Source: Arachis hypogaea (lineage: Eukaryota > Streptophyta > Magnoliopsida > Fabales > Fabaceae). From it: a stretch of DNA of 64,000 bases. The number at the start of each line of letters is the position of its first letter. The stretch's first letter is position 1. The stretch covers positions 38,487,419 to 38,551,418 of the forward strand of contig NC_092042.1 of NCBI RefSeq assembly GCF_003086295.3, given 5' to 3'. Below the pieces are notes generated by a model. The model made no database searches. It had not been told where the DNA came from and saw nothing but the letters and a program-made list of their open reading frames with translations. Both the position numbers and the translations under genes were made by a program. Below, in pieces: positions 40,138-51,820 of this stretch.

Positions 40138-41930
40138 TGGTGGACGAAATTGTGATCACTATTCTTTGTACTTGTATGGATTTATTCAATAATTGTCTTT
40201 ATTTGAATTCACAACTCCGTTCAACTAACCAGCAAGTGTACTGGGTCGTCCAAGTAATAAACCTTACGTGAGTAAGGGTCGATCCCACAGAGATTGTTGG
40301 TGTGAAGCAAGCTATGGTCACCTTGTAAATCTCAGTTAGGCAAATTAAATTGGTTTATGGGTTTCGAAAATAAAAATAAGGAAATAAATAATAAAAGGGA
40401 TAGGATACTTATGCAGATTCATTGGTGGGAATTTCAGATAAGTGAATGGAGATACCGTATGCTCAAGGACGCCTGCTATTCTCCTGCTTCAACTCAATCC
40501 TTCTTACTCCTTTCCATGGCAAGCTGTGTATAGGGGTTCACCATCAGCGGTGGCTACTTTCAATCCTCTCGGGAAAATGATCCTATGCGGCTGTCACTCG
40601 CACGGCTAATCGTCTGGAGGCATCACCCATGGTTGATGGCTACATCCCATCCTCGCAGTGAAAACTACGCTCACGCACTCTGTCACAGCACGGCTAATCA
40701 CTGGTTGGTTCCTGCGCCTATTGGAATAGAATCCCTTGATTCTTTTGTGTCTGTCATTAACGCCCAGCACTTGCAAGTTTGAAGCGCGTCACAGTCATTC
40801 ATTACCGGAATCCTACTCGGAATACCACAGACAAGGTGAGACTTTCCGGATTCCCAGGATCCTACTCGGAATACCACAGACAAGGTGAGACTTTCCGGAT
40901 CCTCATAAATGCCGCCATCTATCTAGCTTATACCACGAAGATTCTGTTGGGGAATCTAAGAGATACGCATTCAAGCTCGGTTGCATGTAGAACGGAAGTG
41001 GTTGTCAATCACGTGCGTTCATAAGTGAGAATGATAATGATCGTCACCTTCATCATTATATTCATCATGTTCTTGGGTACGAATGAATATCTTGGAATAA
41101 GAATAAGAGAGATTTGAATAAAAGAAAATAGAATTGCATTAATACTTGAGGTACAGCAGAGCTCCACACCCTTAATCTATGGTGTGCAAAAACTCCACCG
41201 TTGAAAATACATAAGTAAAAAGTTCAGGCATGGCTGAATGGCCAGCCCTCTCCATGATCAAGTGACCGAATGATTAAAGACTTAAAGTGGTCAAAAGATG
41301 TCTAATACAATAGATAAATGTCCTATATATACTAGACTAGCTTCTAGGGTTTACATGAGTAAGTAATTGATGCATAAATCCACTCCCGGGGCCCACTTGG
41401 TGTATGTTTGGGCTGAGCTTGATCAATCCACGAGCTGAGGCTTCTCTTGGAGTTGAACTCCGAGTTATGACGTGTTTTGGGCGTTCAACTCCGGATCATG
41501 ACGTTTTTCTGGCGTTTAACTCCAGACAGCAGCATGAACTTGGCGTTCAACGCCCAGTTACGTCGTCATTCTTCGAATAAAGTATGGACTATTATATATT
41601 GCTGGAAAGCCCAGGATGTCTACTTTCCAACGCCGTTGAGAGCGTGCCAATTAGAGTTCTGTAGCTCCAGAAAATCCATTTCGAGTGCAGGGAGGTCAGA
41701 TTCCAACAGCATCAGCAGTCCTTTTGTCAGCCTTCTTTAGAGTTTTGCTCAAATCCCTCAATTTCAGTCAGAATTTACCTGAAATCACAGAAAAACACAC
41801 AAACTCATAGTAAAGTCCAGAAATGTGAATTTAACATAAAAACTATTGAAAACATCCCTAAAAGTAGCTCAAACTTACTAAAAACTACCTAAAAATAATG
41901 CCAAAAAGCGTATAAATTATCCGCTCATCA
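40138..41930 (-). repeat. 5' LTR of E8
   Basis: 1793 bp, the partner of 31275-33067. TATA box at 41324-41331 (minus strand). Confidence 0.94.
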
Positions 41931-42599
41931 ACGCGCAAGCGTCGGTAAAAAAAAAAAAAAAAGAGTTTTTTTTCTCATCTTCCATTTTCTTTTGTTCACT
42001 GCATTCGCATACTTCTACTCTTTCCATTTTCATTTTGTTTCTATAGCATGTTTTCCGTTTTTTTTCTAAGTGTCATTTCAATAATGGTGTTGGATTCTTA
42101 CACTCAATTGTTGAGAAATTCTTGCATTATTTTGGTGCCTCTTGACTTGTTTGATATTGTTGGGTGATGAAACTTTTAAATCAATGCCTCATCTTATATG
42201 ACTCTTGTGTCTTTGTGCATTGATATGACCTCATATTGTCTTTCATGACCCACTTCTTCTCATTTGAACTTGATGCTCAATACACTCTTCATGCTTTAAC
42301 TTTACTCTTGCATCGAGCCTAATGATATGCCCTAGCTTACATTGTTTTCTTACTCACATGCTTAGCTAACATGTAGTAGGGACTCATACTCTTATTTGGC
42401 ATTAGCCCCCGCCTATGTTCTAATTGCTTTGATATCTTTGTTATAGGCTTAAATTTCTTTCTTTTTTTTTCCTTTTAGGTTGGCCACCTAGAAGGGGGAA
42501 AGGAAAAGCTTTTAAATGGGGCAACAAACAAGTCATCCGCACAACCTTTTGAAGGAGCTCATCAATTGTAGCAACCCGTCCACCTTGCTCTTCTTCGCA

Positions 42600-42639
42600 T
42601 GCACCGAGGACGGTGCAATCTTCAAGTGTGGGGAGGTCG
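42600..42639 (+). other. Central hairpin and TTCAAGTGTGG module (E7)
   Basis: TGCACCG-AGGA-CGGTGCA (42600-42617) is a perfect 7-bp stem, then ATCTTCAAGTGTGGGGAGG. Confidence 0.68.
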
Positions 42640-44125
42640 TTCGACCGATCTCCATGGGTAACAATTTTCTTTTTCAACACCAATGTTAGTTAGTTATTGC
42701 ATTTGCATGATAGGTTGCATGTTAGTTAGAATTTGTAAATATTTTTACCATTTTTTTCTTATTAAGACTACTTGGTTAGGATGATAATTTCCTTTCCAAG
42801 AAACTATTTTAGGGCACCCTACCAATTTGAAAATTTTCTGTTGAACTTGCTTGAAAGAATGTATTTTGGAACATAGTTTTTGAGCTAAGAACACAAGCAA
42901 GTGAGTTTTGAGCCTAATGGTGTGGTTACATCTTATAACCACTTATTTTCCTTCTTGTGTGCATTATTCTCTTTCTATGAATGTAATCTTTGATTTGTTT
43001 GATTCTTTATGTCCATTATTTTGTGTATTCATGCATTTATATGATTGAGGCCATCATTTCATTAGCTCACTTATCCAAATAGCCAACCTTTTATATTCCT
43101 TTGTTAGCCAATTTGAGCCTATGATTAACCCACTTGTTCTTTAATTTAGCACATTACAAGCCTTAAAGCGGAAAACAATAAATGTCCTTATTTGGATCTT
43201 TGATTGGCTTAGGCTAGTGTGTGTGAGTATCATTCAAGTGTGGGAATCTTGGGACATTGGGTGAATGAAAAGGTAGTTTTGTATTTTTATTGAAAATATT
43301 GGGAATTGGGTACACGCTCATGTATTGATCAAATGTATAGACCTTATGCATTGATGCTCTTGTATATAGAAAGAAAAAAATGAGAAAAACAAAAGAAAAC
43401 AAAAGAAAAAGAAAAATAATATGGAAAAGAAAAAGAAAAAAATAGAAAAAGAAAGAAAAAAAGAAGAAAAAGAAAGAAATAAAAAAAGGGGACAAAATGC
43501 CCCAAAACAAAGTGAAGCTCAATAAAGATCAATGCATAAGTGTTGTGAAATGAAAAGAAATTGCATGAGTATGTGAAAAAGTGAGAAATGGGTAGTTAGG
43601 TTAGCTTTGAAATTGTATAGGATGTCATAGGTTAGGTGGGAAGTTTAAGCTTATCAAAGATTCAAATTTCAAGCTCACTTGACCAAATATGCATCCTACC
43701 TTAACCCTAGCCCCATTACAACCTAAAGAAAAGACCTCGTGATAATTGTATGCATGCATGAAATAATTGTTGATTGTTAGATGAAAAACAAATTTTGGAA
43801 AGCATGATTAGGGGAGAATTGAGAGAATCAACCCCAAACACCGAGCGGCTAGAGTGCAAACACTCCCGGTGAGGGTTCGATGCTCAATTCCTTTATTCCC
43901 GGCTTTCATGAGCGTTCTTCTTGCAAGTCTATGTGAACTTCATATTTATACTTCAATTGGTAGGATTCATGAATCATTATATGATCTTAAGCCCTACTTG
44001 TGCATGTATGTCTTGGAGAATGATTTATTCTTAACCAAGTAGGTAGAATCATTTTGCATTTAGTTGCATGCACATAGTTTCTTTGCTTTGAATAAGTGTC
44101 ATATCCCTCATTTCATTCTTGGTTT
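42640..44125 (+). other. Non-coding 3' region of E7
   Basis: No coding frame. An A-rich tract (AAAAAGAAA type) lies at about 43366-43492. Homologous to 22449-23830 of E4. Confidence 0.7.
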
Positions 44126-44162
44126 AAGCATGAGGACATGCTTGGTTTAAGTGTGGGGAGGT
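44126..44162 (+). other. Terminal hairpin and TTTAAGTGTGG module abutting the 3' LTR (E7)
   Basis: AAGCATG-AGGA-CATGCTT (44126-44143), then GGTTTAAGTGTGGGGAGGT to the LTR. GTGTGGGGAGG is the likely polypurine tract. The word CTTGGTTTAAG occurs on both sides of the hairpin. Confidence 0.72.
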
Positions 44163-45644
44163 TGACAAACCCCAATTTGACGGTTTGTTGTGTATTGAAT
44201 TTAGAGTATTTTGATAACCTTTTGTCACATTTAGTCTATGAATCAGCATGGTTTTGTTATCTCTCCTATATTTGTGCTTAAGTGTAAAAACATGCTTTTC
44301 AATCCTTATTTTGATGAATTCTAATTTCTCTTTGATTCCATAAGATGCCTTGATGTGTTTGCTAGTAATTACAGGATTGAAATAGGCTAGGCATGGATCA
44401 AAGGAAGCAAGGGAGGAAGCATGCAAGTGGAGAGAAGCACAAAAAGCCAAAGAGTTGATCTCGGCCAAGCACGCGTACGCGCACAAGGCGCTCGCGCGCA
44501 CATTGCGAAACAGGCCAAGGACGCGCACGCGTACCATGCGCGCACGCGCCGATGATGGCACATGACCTCACTAAAGCAACACGTGCCTGGCGATTTTGGA
44601 AGGTTTCAGCAACCAACTTTGGCGCCAAAATGCATATAAGAGCCAAGGATTGAAGGGGATTGAGAACTCATTCATCAATACATTCACACACACTCATTAG
44701 GATTAGTTTTAGTTTAGTTTTCTAGAGAAAGAAATTCTCACTTCTCTCTAGGATTAGAATTAGGATTAGGTTTAGGATAATCTCTCTTCTTAGATCTAAG
44801 TTTAATTCATACTTTGATTCAATTTTCCTTTATCAATTCTTAATCTTCTTCTCCTCCTCTTTCTAGTTATGTGTTTTAATAATTGTAATTCTTCATTTTG
44901 TCTTGGATAGATTGTTGTTCCTTTATTTCCTTTCAATAATGCAATTTGAGGTAATTCATGATAATTGTGATTTCCTTGAATGTTGTTGTTAATTCTTTGC
45001 AATAATTGTTGTTAGATTCTATTCTTGTTGTCAATTCACCATGCTTTTCCTTGATGCCTTCCAAGTGTTTGATGAAATGCTTGGTTGGATTTTAGTGTAG
45101 CTTTTGTTCCTCTTGGCTTTGGTAGAGTAATTAGTGACTCTTGAGTTATCTAATTCCTTTGTTGATTGATAATTAGAAGTTGCTAATCGATTTGAATATC
45201 TCTAAAGCTAGTCTTTCCTTTAGGAGTTGATTAGGACTTGAGGAATCAAATTGATTCATCCACTTGACTTTCCTCCATGGTTAGAGGTTGACTAAGTGGG
45301 AGCTATGAATAATTCTCATCACAATTGAGAAAGATAACTAGGATAGGACTTCTAGTTCTCATACCTTACCAAGAGTCTTTTATAGTTGTTAGTTTATTTT
45401 CATTGCCATTTACTTTCATGCCTCTTATCAAAACCCCAAAATAACTCACAACCAATAACAAGACACTCTATTGTAAGTCCTAGGGAGAACGACCCGAGGT
45501 TCAATACTTCGGTTTATAAATTTAGGGGTTTGTACTAGTGACAAACAACTTTTTGTATGAAAGGATTATTGTTTGGTTTAGAAACTATACTTTACAACGA
45601 GATTTCATTAGTGAAATTCTAAACTGTCAAAAATCCAATCGTCA
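44163..45644 (+). repeat. 3' LTR of E7
   Basis: 1482 bp, the partner of 26997-28478; TATAA at 44635-44639. Followed by the target duplication GCCAG. Confidence 0.94.
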
Positions 45645-46235
45645 GCCAGCCTGAAAGGGGAGAAAAGACAGAAGATTAAGCCCAAAAATAAAGCAAATAA
45701 AATATAGGTAGAGCTAATGCCAAATAAAAGTGGGATTCTCAGCTACATGGTAGCTACAACATGTAAGTGAAAAAATAATACAAGTGAATGGCATATCAAC
45801 TAACACTTGATTAAAGAGTAAAGTCAAAGCATCGGTAAATGAAAAGAATACTCGAGAACATCAAGTTCAAATAGGAATGATTGGGTCATGAAAGACATGC
45901 AAGTTCATATCAATACACAAAGGATGCAAGAGTCAATAGAGATTAAGCATTGACCTATAAATATCATCACCCAATAATACAAGACAAGTCACGAAGTACC
46001 AAAACAATGCAAGAAATATTCAACAGTTAAGTAATAGAATTCAACACCAATGTTAAAATAACAAATATGGAAAAGAAAAGAGGAGCAAACAACAAAGTTA
46101 AAACGCAATGAATGCAAGTATGCAAATGCAATAAACAAAAGAAAGGAAAGAGGATAAAAATGAGAAGTGGAAATGTGAAGAGATGGAGAAGAAGAAAGCA
46201 AGAAAGGAAAAAGAAAGAAGAATAAATGGGATAAG

Positions 46236-46530
46236 AGAAGCGACTCGTAAGCGTCGTCTACGCACACGCGTGGATAGGTTCATAAACTGGTGACGCGTGC
46301 ATGTCGTCCACGCATACGCATGGTGGCCATAAATAGACAGTGACGCGTGACTACTTTGCGTGCTAGACGCATGAAACTTGCACAGTTCCATCACAACTCT
46401 CTGGTTTTTATACCAGATGTAGTATTTAGATATGACATGTGCGCGTCGTCCACGCCTATGCGAGGAAGGCCGAAAATTCAAATGACGCGTATGCATCAGC
46501 GAGGCATACGCGTGGGGTGGGTGGTGCGCC
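46236..46530 (-). repeat. CG-rich palindrome array of E6
   Basis: About six decayed units (ACGCACACGCGTGG, CGCATACGCATGG, GCATACGCGTGGG) with linkers. Many CpGs are already TG or CA. Confidence 0.75.
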
Positions 46531-46757
46531 TAGCACCCCCACCCACACAGTTTCAGCACAACTCTTTGGTTTTTGTACCAGAGAGCAACATCATCAAATT
46601 TTTTTTAATTTTGTTAAGAAACTAACAAGCTATCAAAGTTGTACCAAATATTATTAAACAAGTTAAACCACAACTTAAACTAAATAAAACTAACTAAAAA
46701 TAAAAATTCAATTTATTATCAATATAAACAAAAGAGAAAATAGGAAGAATTTACCAT

Positions 46758-46808
46758 GGTGGGGTTTCTCCCACCTAACACTTTTAGTTAAAGTCCTTAA
46801 GTTAGACA
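46758..46808 (-). other. Two-hairpin structure after the family 2 ORF (E6)
   Basis: On the minus strand TGTCT-AACTTAA-GGACT (46808-46792, decayed), then GGTGGG-AGAAAC-CCCACC (46775-46758). Confidence 0.55.
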
Positions 46809-46824
46809 TTTGGTGAGATCCTTG

Positions 46825-47567
46825 TCATGGTGGCTTGTGCTTGAACTCATCTTGAAACTTCCACCAATGCTTGGACTTCCAATAAGCTCCAACATTTCCA
46901 CATAAATTCAACAAGCCTTAATGGAGTTCTTCACAAGTTTTGAACTCCCAAATTTGATCCTCTTGTATGCCGGGATCCCAAATCTTATTTCTACACCCGT
47001 CTTTAAGTTGATCATCATTGTTCCAACCGGGTGGCCAGCATTCCGAATTCTCACTGAGGCATCCAAATAACTTCCTAGACCCAAGAAATCTAGCTTTACA
47101 CCAACCTTTGCAATTAGACTTTGAGCTTTCAACCACAATGAACTGAAACTTATGTTTCTAACCACTTACCATCTCCCTTTTACTCTCAAAGCCACAACGA
47201 GCTCTAAGTTGACCATCCATCTCAAGCAAACCATATTCAAGTGGGAAGTAAGATTTAACGATGAGAATTTCCAACTTAAATGTTGTGTTGGATGGTAATG
47301 ACTTTGGAAGAGGTGTTTCCAATGGCTTTGACAATGTGTACTTCACTCCCTTATGTTCTTTCTTGACTACTTCCACCTCTTGGCAAGATTTTTCAACTTC
47401 AACCTCTTTCTCTTGGTAGCTTTCTTCCAATTCAATTTCTTCTTCATTGCGTACCAAGAGTATGAGAGGTTGTGTATCTTCTTCTTTGGTCTCTATTTCA
47501 TGTTCAATGGGGGAGTATTCAATTGTAGATAGAAATTCATCAAATATTGAATTCATCTCTTGATCAG
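46825..47567 (-). pseudogene. Family 2 ORF, C-terminal part (E6)
   Basis: From the E9 junction: acidic Glu-rich stretch, then FPLEYGLLEMDGQLRARCGF, the conserved C-terminal domain, WNNDDQLKDGCRNKIWDPG, and a TGA at 46827-46825. It spans more than one frame. The N-terminal half would lie beyond E9, outside the window. Confidence 0.75.
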
Positions 47568-49266
47568 TGATGAGCGGATAATTTATACGCTTTTTGGCAT
47601 TGTTTTTAGGTAGTTTTTAGTATGTTTCAGTTACTTTTTAGTATATTTTTATTAGTTTTTATACAAAAATCACATTTCTAGACTTTACTATGAGTTTGTG
47701 TGTTTTCTATGATTTCAGGTATTTTTTGGCTGAAATTGAGGGACTTGAGCAAAAATCTGATTCAGAGGTTGAGAAAGGACTACAGATGCTGTTGGATTCT
47801 GACCCTCCTGCACTCGAAGTAGATTTTCTAGAGCTACAGAAGCTCAATTCATGTGCTCTCAATTGCGTTGGAAAGTAGAATATTGGGCTTTCCAGCAATG
47901 TCTAATAGTTCATACTTTGCCCGAGATTTGATGGTCCAAACTGGCGTCCAAATGCCCACTAGAGACCCCTTTCTGGTGTTAAATGCCAGAACTGGAGTTA
48001 AACGCCCAAACTGGCACCCAAGCTGGCGTTTAACTCCAAGGAAGGCCTATGCACGTGAAAGCTTCAAAGCTTAGCCCAAACACACACCAAGTGGGTCCCG
48101 GAAGTAGATTTCTGCACTATCTACTCATTTTCTATAAATCTAGGTTACTAGTTTAGTATAAATAGCACTCTTTACTATTGTATTAGGATCTTTGGACCAT
48201 CTTTTGATCTTTTGATCACTTTGGGGAGGCTGGTCATTTGGCCATGCCTAGACCTTCTTCTCTTATGTATTTTCTACAGTGGAGTTTCTACACCTCATAG
48301 ATTAAGGTGAGGAGCTTTGCTGTTCCTCATGAATTAATGCAAGTACTATTATTTTTCTTTCAATTCATGCCTACTTCTTCTCCAAGATATACTCTCATAC
48401 TTAATTCAGTTAATTCATAATGAAGGGGGTGACCCGTGACAATCACCCACTATCTTCATTACTCACTTAGCCAAGATTCGTGTGCTTGACAACCATAAGC
48501 GGTCTACATGATGTTCAACATAGTCATTGGACGACAGCTGGAGTATATTCTCTTGGGTCTCTAATACGTGATTCACATCATCTCTCCTAACAATAGAGCA
48601 TCCCAATCTGAGATTAGAACCTTCATGGTATAGGCTAGAAACAATTGGCAACATTCCTGATATCCGAAAAGTCTAAACCTTGTCTGTGGTATTCCGAGTT
48701 AGGTCTAGGATGGGATGACTGTGACGAGCTTCAAACTCGTAACTGTTGGGTGCAGTGACAATGTGCAAAAGGATCAATGGATCCTATTCTGACACAAGTG
48801 AGAACCGACAGATGATTAGCCCTGCGGTAGCTGTGCCTGGTATTTTTCATCCGAGACGAGAAATCTGACAATTGATTAGCCGTATAGAAACTGTAGCCGG
48901 ACCATTTTCATTGAGAAGATCATACAGCTTGCCATGGAAGGGAGGACGCATAATTGGATGAAGACAATAGGAAAGTAGAGGTTCAGAAGCAACAAAGCAT
49001 CTCCAAATGCTTATCTGAAATCCCCACCAATGAATTACATAAGTATCTCTTGTTATTTTCTGTTTTATTTATATTTTAATTATCAAAGATTCATAACCAT
49101 TTGAATCCGCCTGACTGAGATTTACAAGATGACCATAGCTTGCTTCAAGCCGACAATCTCCGTGGGATCGACCCTTACTCACGTAAGGTATTACTTGGAT
49201 GACCAAGTGCACTTGCTGGTTAGTTGTGCGGAGTTGTGAAAAGTATGATCACAATTTCGTACACCA
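47568..49266 (+). repeat. 5' LTR of E9
   Basis: Begins TGATGAGCGGATAATTTATACGC and ends TCACAATTTCGTACACCA (1699 bp). TATAAATA at 48157-48164. GGCGTT-type units near 47940-48035 are decayed. Confidence 0.9.
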
Positions 49267-49272
49267 AGTTTT

Positions 49273-49290
49273 TGGCGCCGTTGCGGGGGA
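49273..49290 (+). other. Primer-binding site of E9 (tRNA-Asp, one mismatch)
   Basis: TGGCGCCGTTGCGGGGGA, six bases after the LTR; one C to G change from the usual site. Confidence 0.8.
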
Positions 49291-49885
49291 TTGTTCGAGT
49301 TAGGACAACTGACGGTTCATCTTGTTTCTTAGATTGGGTAATTTTATTTTATGTTTAAGATTTTTATTTTCGAAAAATACAAAAAAAATAAAAATTTAAC
49401 AAAATCATAAAAACCAAAAAAAAAAATGTGCATTTTGTTCTTCTGTGATCTTCAAGTTGTTCTTGATGGTTTCCTTTGTTCAATCTCATGATTTTCTTGT
49501 TTTGTGTTTTAGGATGTTTTTCATATGCATTTTCGAATTCAGAGTGTCTAAACATTCAAAATTTCTATGTTTGGTGTCTTGCATGTCTCTCTTTTCTAAA
49601 AAATTTTCAATAATATGTTCTTGATGTTCATCATGATCTTCAAAGTGTTCTTGGTGTTCATCTTGACATTCAAAGTGTTCTTGCATGCATTTGTGGTTTA
49701 ATCTTAAATTCTTATGATTTGAGTCATTTGGTGTTTTTCTCTCACCTTATTAAAAATTCAAAAAAAAGTCAAAATATATATCTTTTCAAGTAAATAATAC
49801 AGAGAAATGAAGATTCAGAACATAAAGCAGAAGAATTACAAGAAAAAGAGCTCACTGGCGTCAAAATTCCAGTAAAGAGGCACTT
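49291..49885 (+). other. E9 leader, first part
   Basis: Non-coding. It has the conserved AACTGACGGTTCATCTTG, repeated TTCTTGATGTTCATC words (49600-49690), a TTTGGTGTCTTGCATG copy, and the start of the GGCGTT region where E10 inserted (CACTT duplicated). Confidence 0.7.
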
Positions 49886-51595
49886 TGATGAGCGGATAAT
49901 TTGTACGCTTTTTGGCATTGTTTTTAGTATATTTTTAGTATGATCTAGTTAGTTTTTAGTATATTTTTATTAGTTTTTAGTTAAAATTCACTTTTCTGGA
50001 CTTTACTATGAGTTTGTGTGTTTTTCTGTGATTTCAGGTATTTTCTGGCTGAAATTGAGGGACCTGAGCAAAAATCTGATTCAGAGACTAAAAAGGACTG
50101 CAGATGCTGTTGGATTCTGACCTTCCTGCACTCGAAGTGGATTTTCTGGAGCTACAGAAGCCCAATTGGCGCGCTCTCAACGGCGTTGGAAAGTAGACAT
50201 CCTGGGCTTTCCAGAAATATATGATAGTCTATACTTTGCCCAAGATTTGATGGCCCAAACTGGCGTTCAAAGTCACCTTCAGAATTCCCAGCGTTAAACG
50301 CCGAAACTGGCACAAGAATGGGAGTTAAACGCCCAAACTGGCACCAAAGCTGGCGTTTAACTCCAAGAAGAGTCTCTATACGAAAATGCTTCATTACTCA
50401 GCCCAAGCACACACCAAGTGGGCCCGGAAGTGGATTTTTATGTCATTTACTCGTCTCTGTAAACCTTAAGCTACTAGTTCTCTATAAGTAGGACCTTTTA
50501 CTATTGTATTAAGGAGCTTTTGATCATGTTTTTATGATTGAACCCTCTTTGGGAGGCTGGCCATTCGGCCATGCCTAGACCTTGTTCTTATGTATTTTCA
50601 ATGGTAGAGTTTCTACACACCACAGATTAAGGTGTGGAGCTCTGCTGTACCTCGAGTATTAATGCAATTACTATTGTTCTTCTATTCAATTCCGCTTGTT
50701 CTTGTTCTAAGATATCACTTGTTCTTCAACTTGATGAATGTGATGATCCGTGACACTCATCATCATTCTCACCTATGAACGTGTGACTGACAACCACCTC
50801 CATTCTACCTTAGATTGGGTGAATATCTCTTGGATTCCTGATACACGATGCATGGTTGATCGCCTGACAACCGAGCGCTCGCCTGACAACCAAGCCAGCC
50901 ATTCCATGAGATCAGAGTCTTCGTGGTATTGGCTAGAACTGATGGCGGCATTCAAGAGAATCCGGAAGGTCTAACCTTGTCTGTGGTATTCTGAGTAGGA
51001 TTCAATGATTGAATGACTGTGACGTGCTTCAAACTCCTGAGGGCGGGGCGTTAGTGACAGACGCAAAAGAATCACTGGATTCTATTCCGGCCTGATTGAG
51101 AACCGACAGATGGATAGCCGTGCCGTGATAGGGTGCGTTGAACATTTCCACTGAGAGGATGGGAGGTAGCCACTGACAACGGTGAAACCCTTGCTTAAGC
51201 TTGCCATGGAAAGGAGTAAGAAGGATTGGATGAAGACAGTAGGAAAGCAGAGAGACGGAAGGGACACAGCATCTTCATGCGCTTATCTGAAATTCCCACC
51301 AATGAATTACATAAGTATCTCTATCTTTATGTTTATGTTTTATTCGTATATCACCCATATCCATTTGAGTTTGCCTGACTAAGATTTACAAGGTGACCAT
51401 AGCTTGCTTCATACCAACAATCTCTGTGGGATCGACCCTTACTCGCGTAAGGTTTATTACTTGGACGACCCAGTACACTTGCTGGTTAGTTGTGCGAAAT
51501 TGTGTTTATGCCATGGTATTGAACACCAAGTTTTTGGATTCATTACCGGGGATTATTTGAGTTGTGAAAAGTATTGATCACAATTTCGTGCACCA
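49886..51595 (+). repeat. 5' LTR of E10
   Basis: TGATGAGCGG to TTTCGTGCACCA (1710 bp). TATAAGTA at 50483-50490. GGCGTT-type units at about 50265-50370. A relic of an LTR-end/primer-site junction lies at about 51520-51563. Confidence 0.94.
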
Positions 51596-51601
51596 AGTTT
51601 T

Positions 51602-51713
51602 TGGCGCCGTTGCCAGGGATTGTTGAGTTTTTGGCAAGCTTTTGGTCCGGTAACATCAGTGCCAAATTTTTGATCCGGCAACAGCACCATGTTTTTGGCG
51701 CCGTTGCCGGGGA
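51602..51713 (+). other. Primer-binding site cluster of E10
   Basis: TGGCGCCGTTGCCAGGGA at 51602-51619 (one mismatch to the tRNA-Asp site) and a perfect TGGCGCCGTTGCCGGGGA at 51696-51713. Degenerate TTTTTGG..CCGGCAACA-like units lie between them. Other copies in the window have a single site. Confidence 0.85.
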
Positions 51714-51820
51714 TTGTTCGAGTATGGACAACTGACGGTTCATCTTGTTGCTTAGATTAGGTATTTTTCTTCAGAGTTCTTAAGAATGAATTCTAGTGTT
51801 TCATGATGATCTGTTGAAGT

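Larger units (their letters stand above)
31275..41930 (-). mobile_element. E8: complete family 1 element (10656 bp), target duplication ACGCG
   Basis: LTRs of 1793 bp at both ends; ACGCG at 31270-31274 and 41931-41935. The minus-strand order is 5' LTR, primer site, leader, gag-protease with one stop, two-hairpin structure, GGCGTT array, three GGATC hairpins, central hairpin, intact ORF2, terminal hairpin, 3' LTR. It is the most complete family 1 copy. By eye about 26 LTR differences, five of them within 15 bp. Confidence 0.95.
41931..45644 (+). mobile_element. E7, second part, with 3' LTR
   Basis: It resumes in the CG-palindrome array with the duplicated ACGCG, then a non-coding region with the central and terminal hairpin modules, then the 3' LTR. 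No ORF2 counterpart is found between the two modules. Confidence 0.92.
45645..47567 (-). mobile_element. E6, second part: family 2 element, minus strand
   Basis: Minus-strand order: ORF fragment (47567-46825), two-hairpin structure, CG-palindrome array, then sequence matching E4 upstream of its central hairpin. E9 inserted into the ORF at 47567/47568. Confidence 0.83.
47568..49885 (+). mobile_element. E9, first part: family 1 element, older copy
   Basis: 5' LTR, primer site and first part of the leader, cut by E10 at 49885/49886 and resuming at 60187. Its left flank is the E6 ORF (ATCAG at 47563-47567 would be the target duplication). The 3' end is outside the window. Confidence 0.9.

Noticed and set aside
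43366..43492. Retroposon poly(A) tail
   Set aside because: A mixed AAAAAGAAA tract at a homologous place in other family 2 copies, so part of the element.
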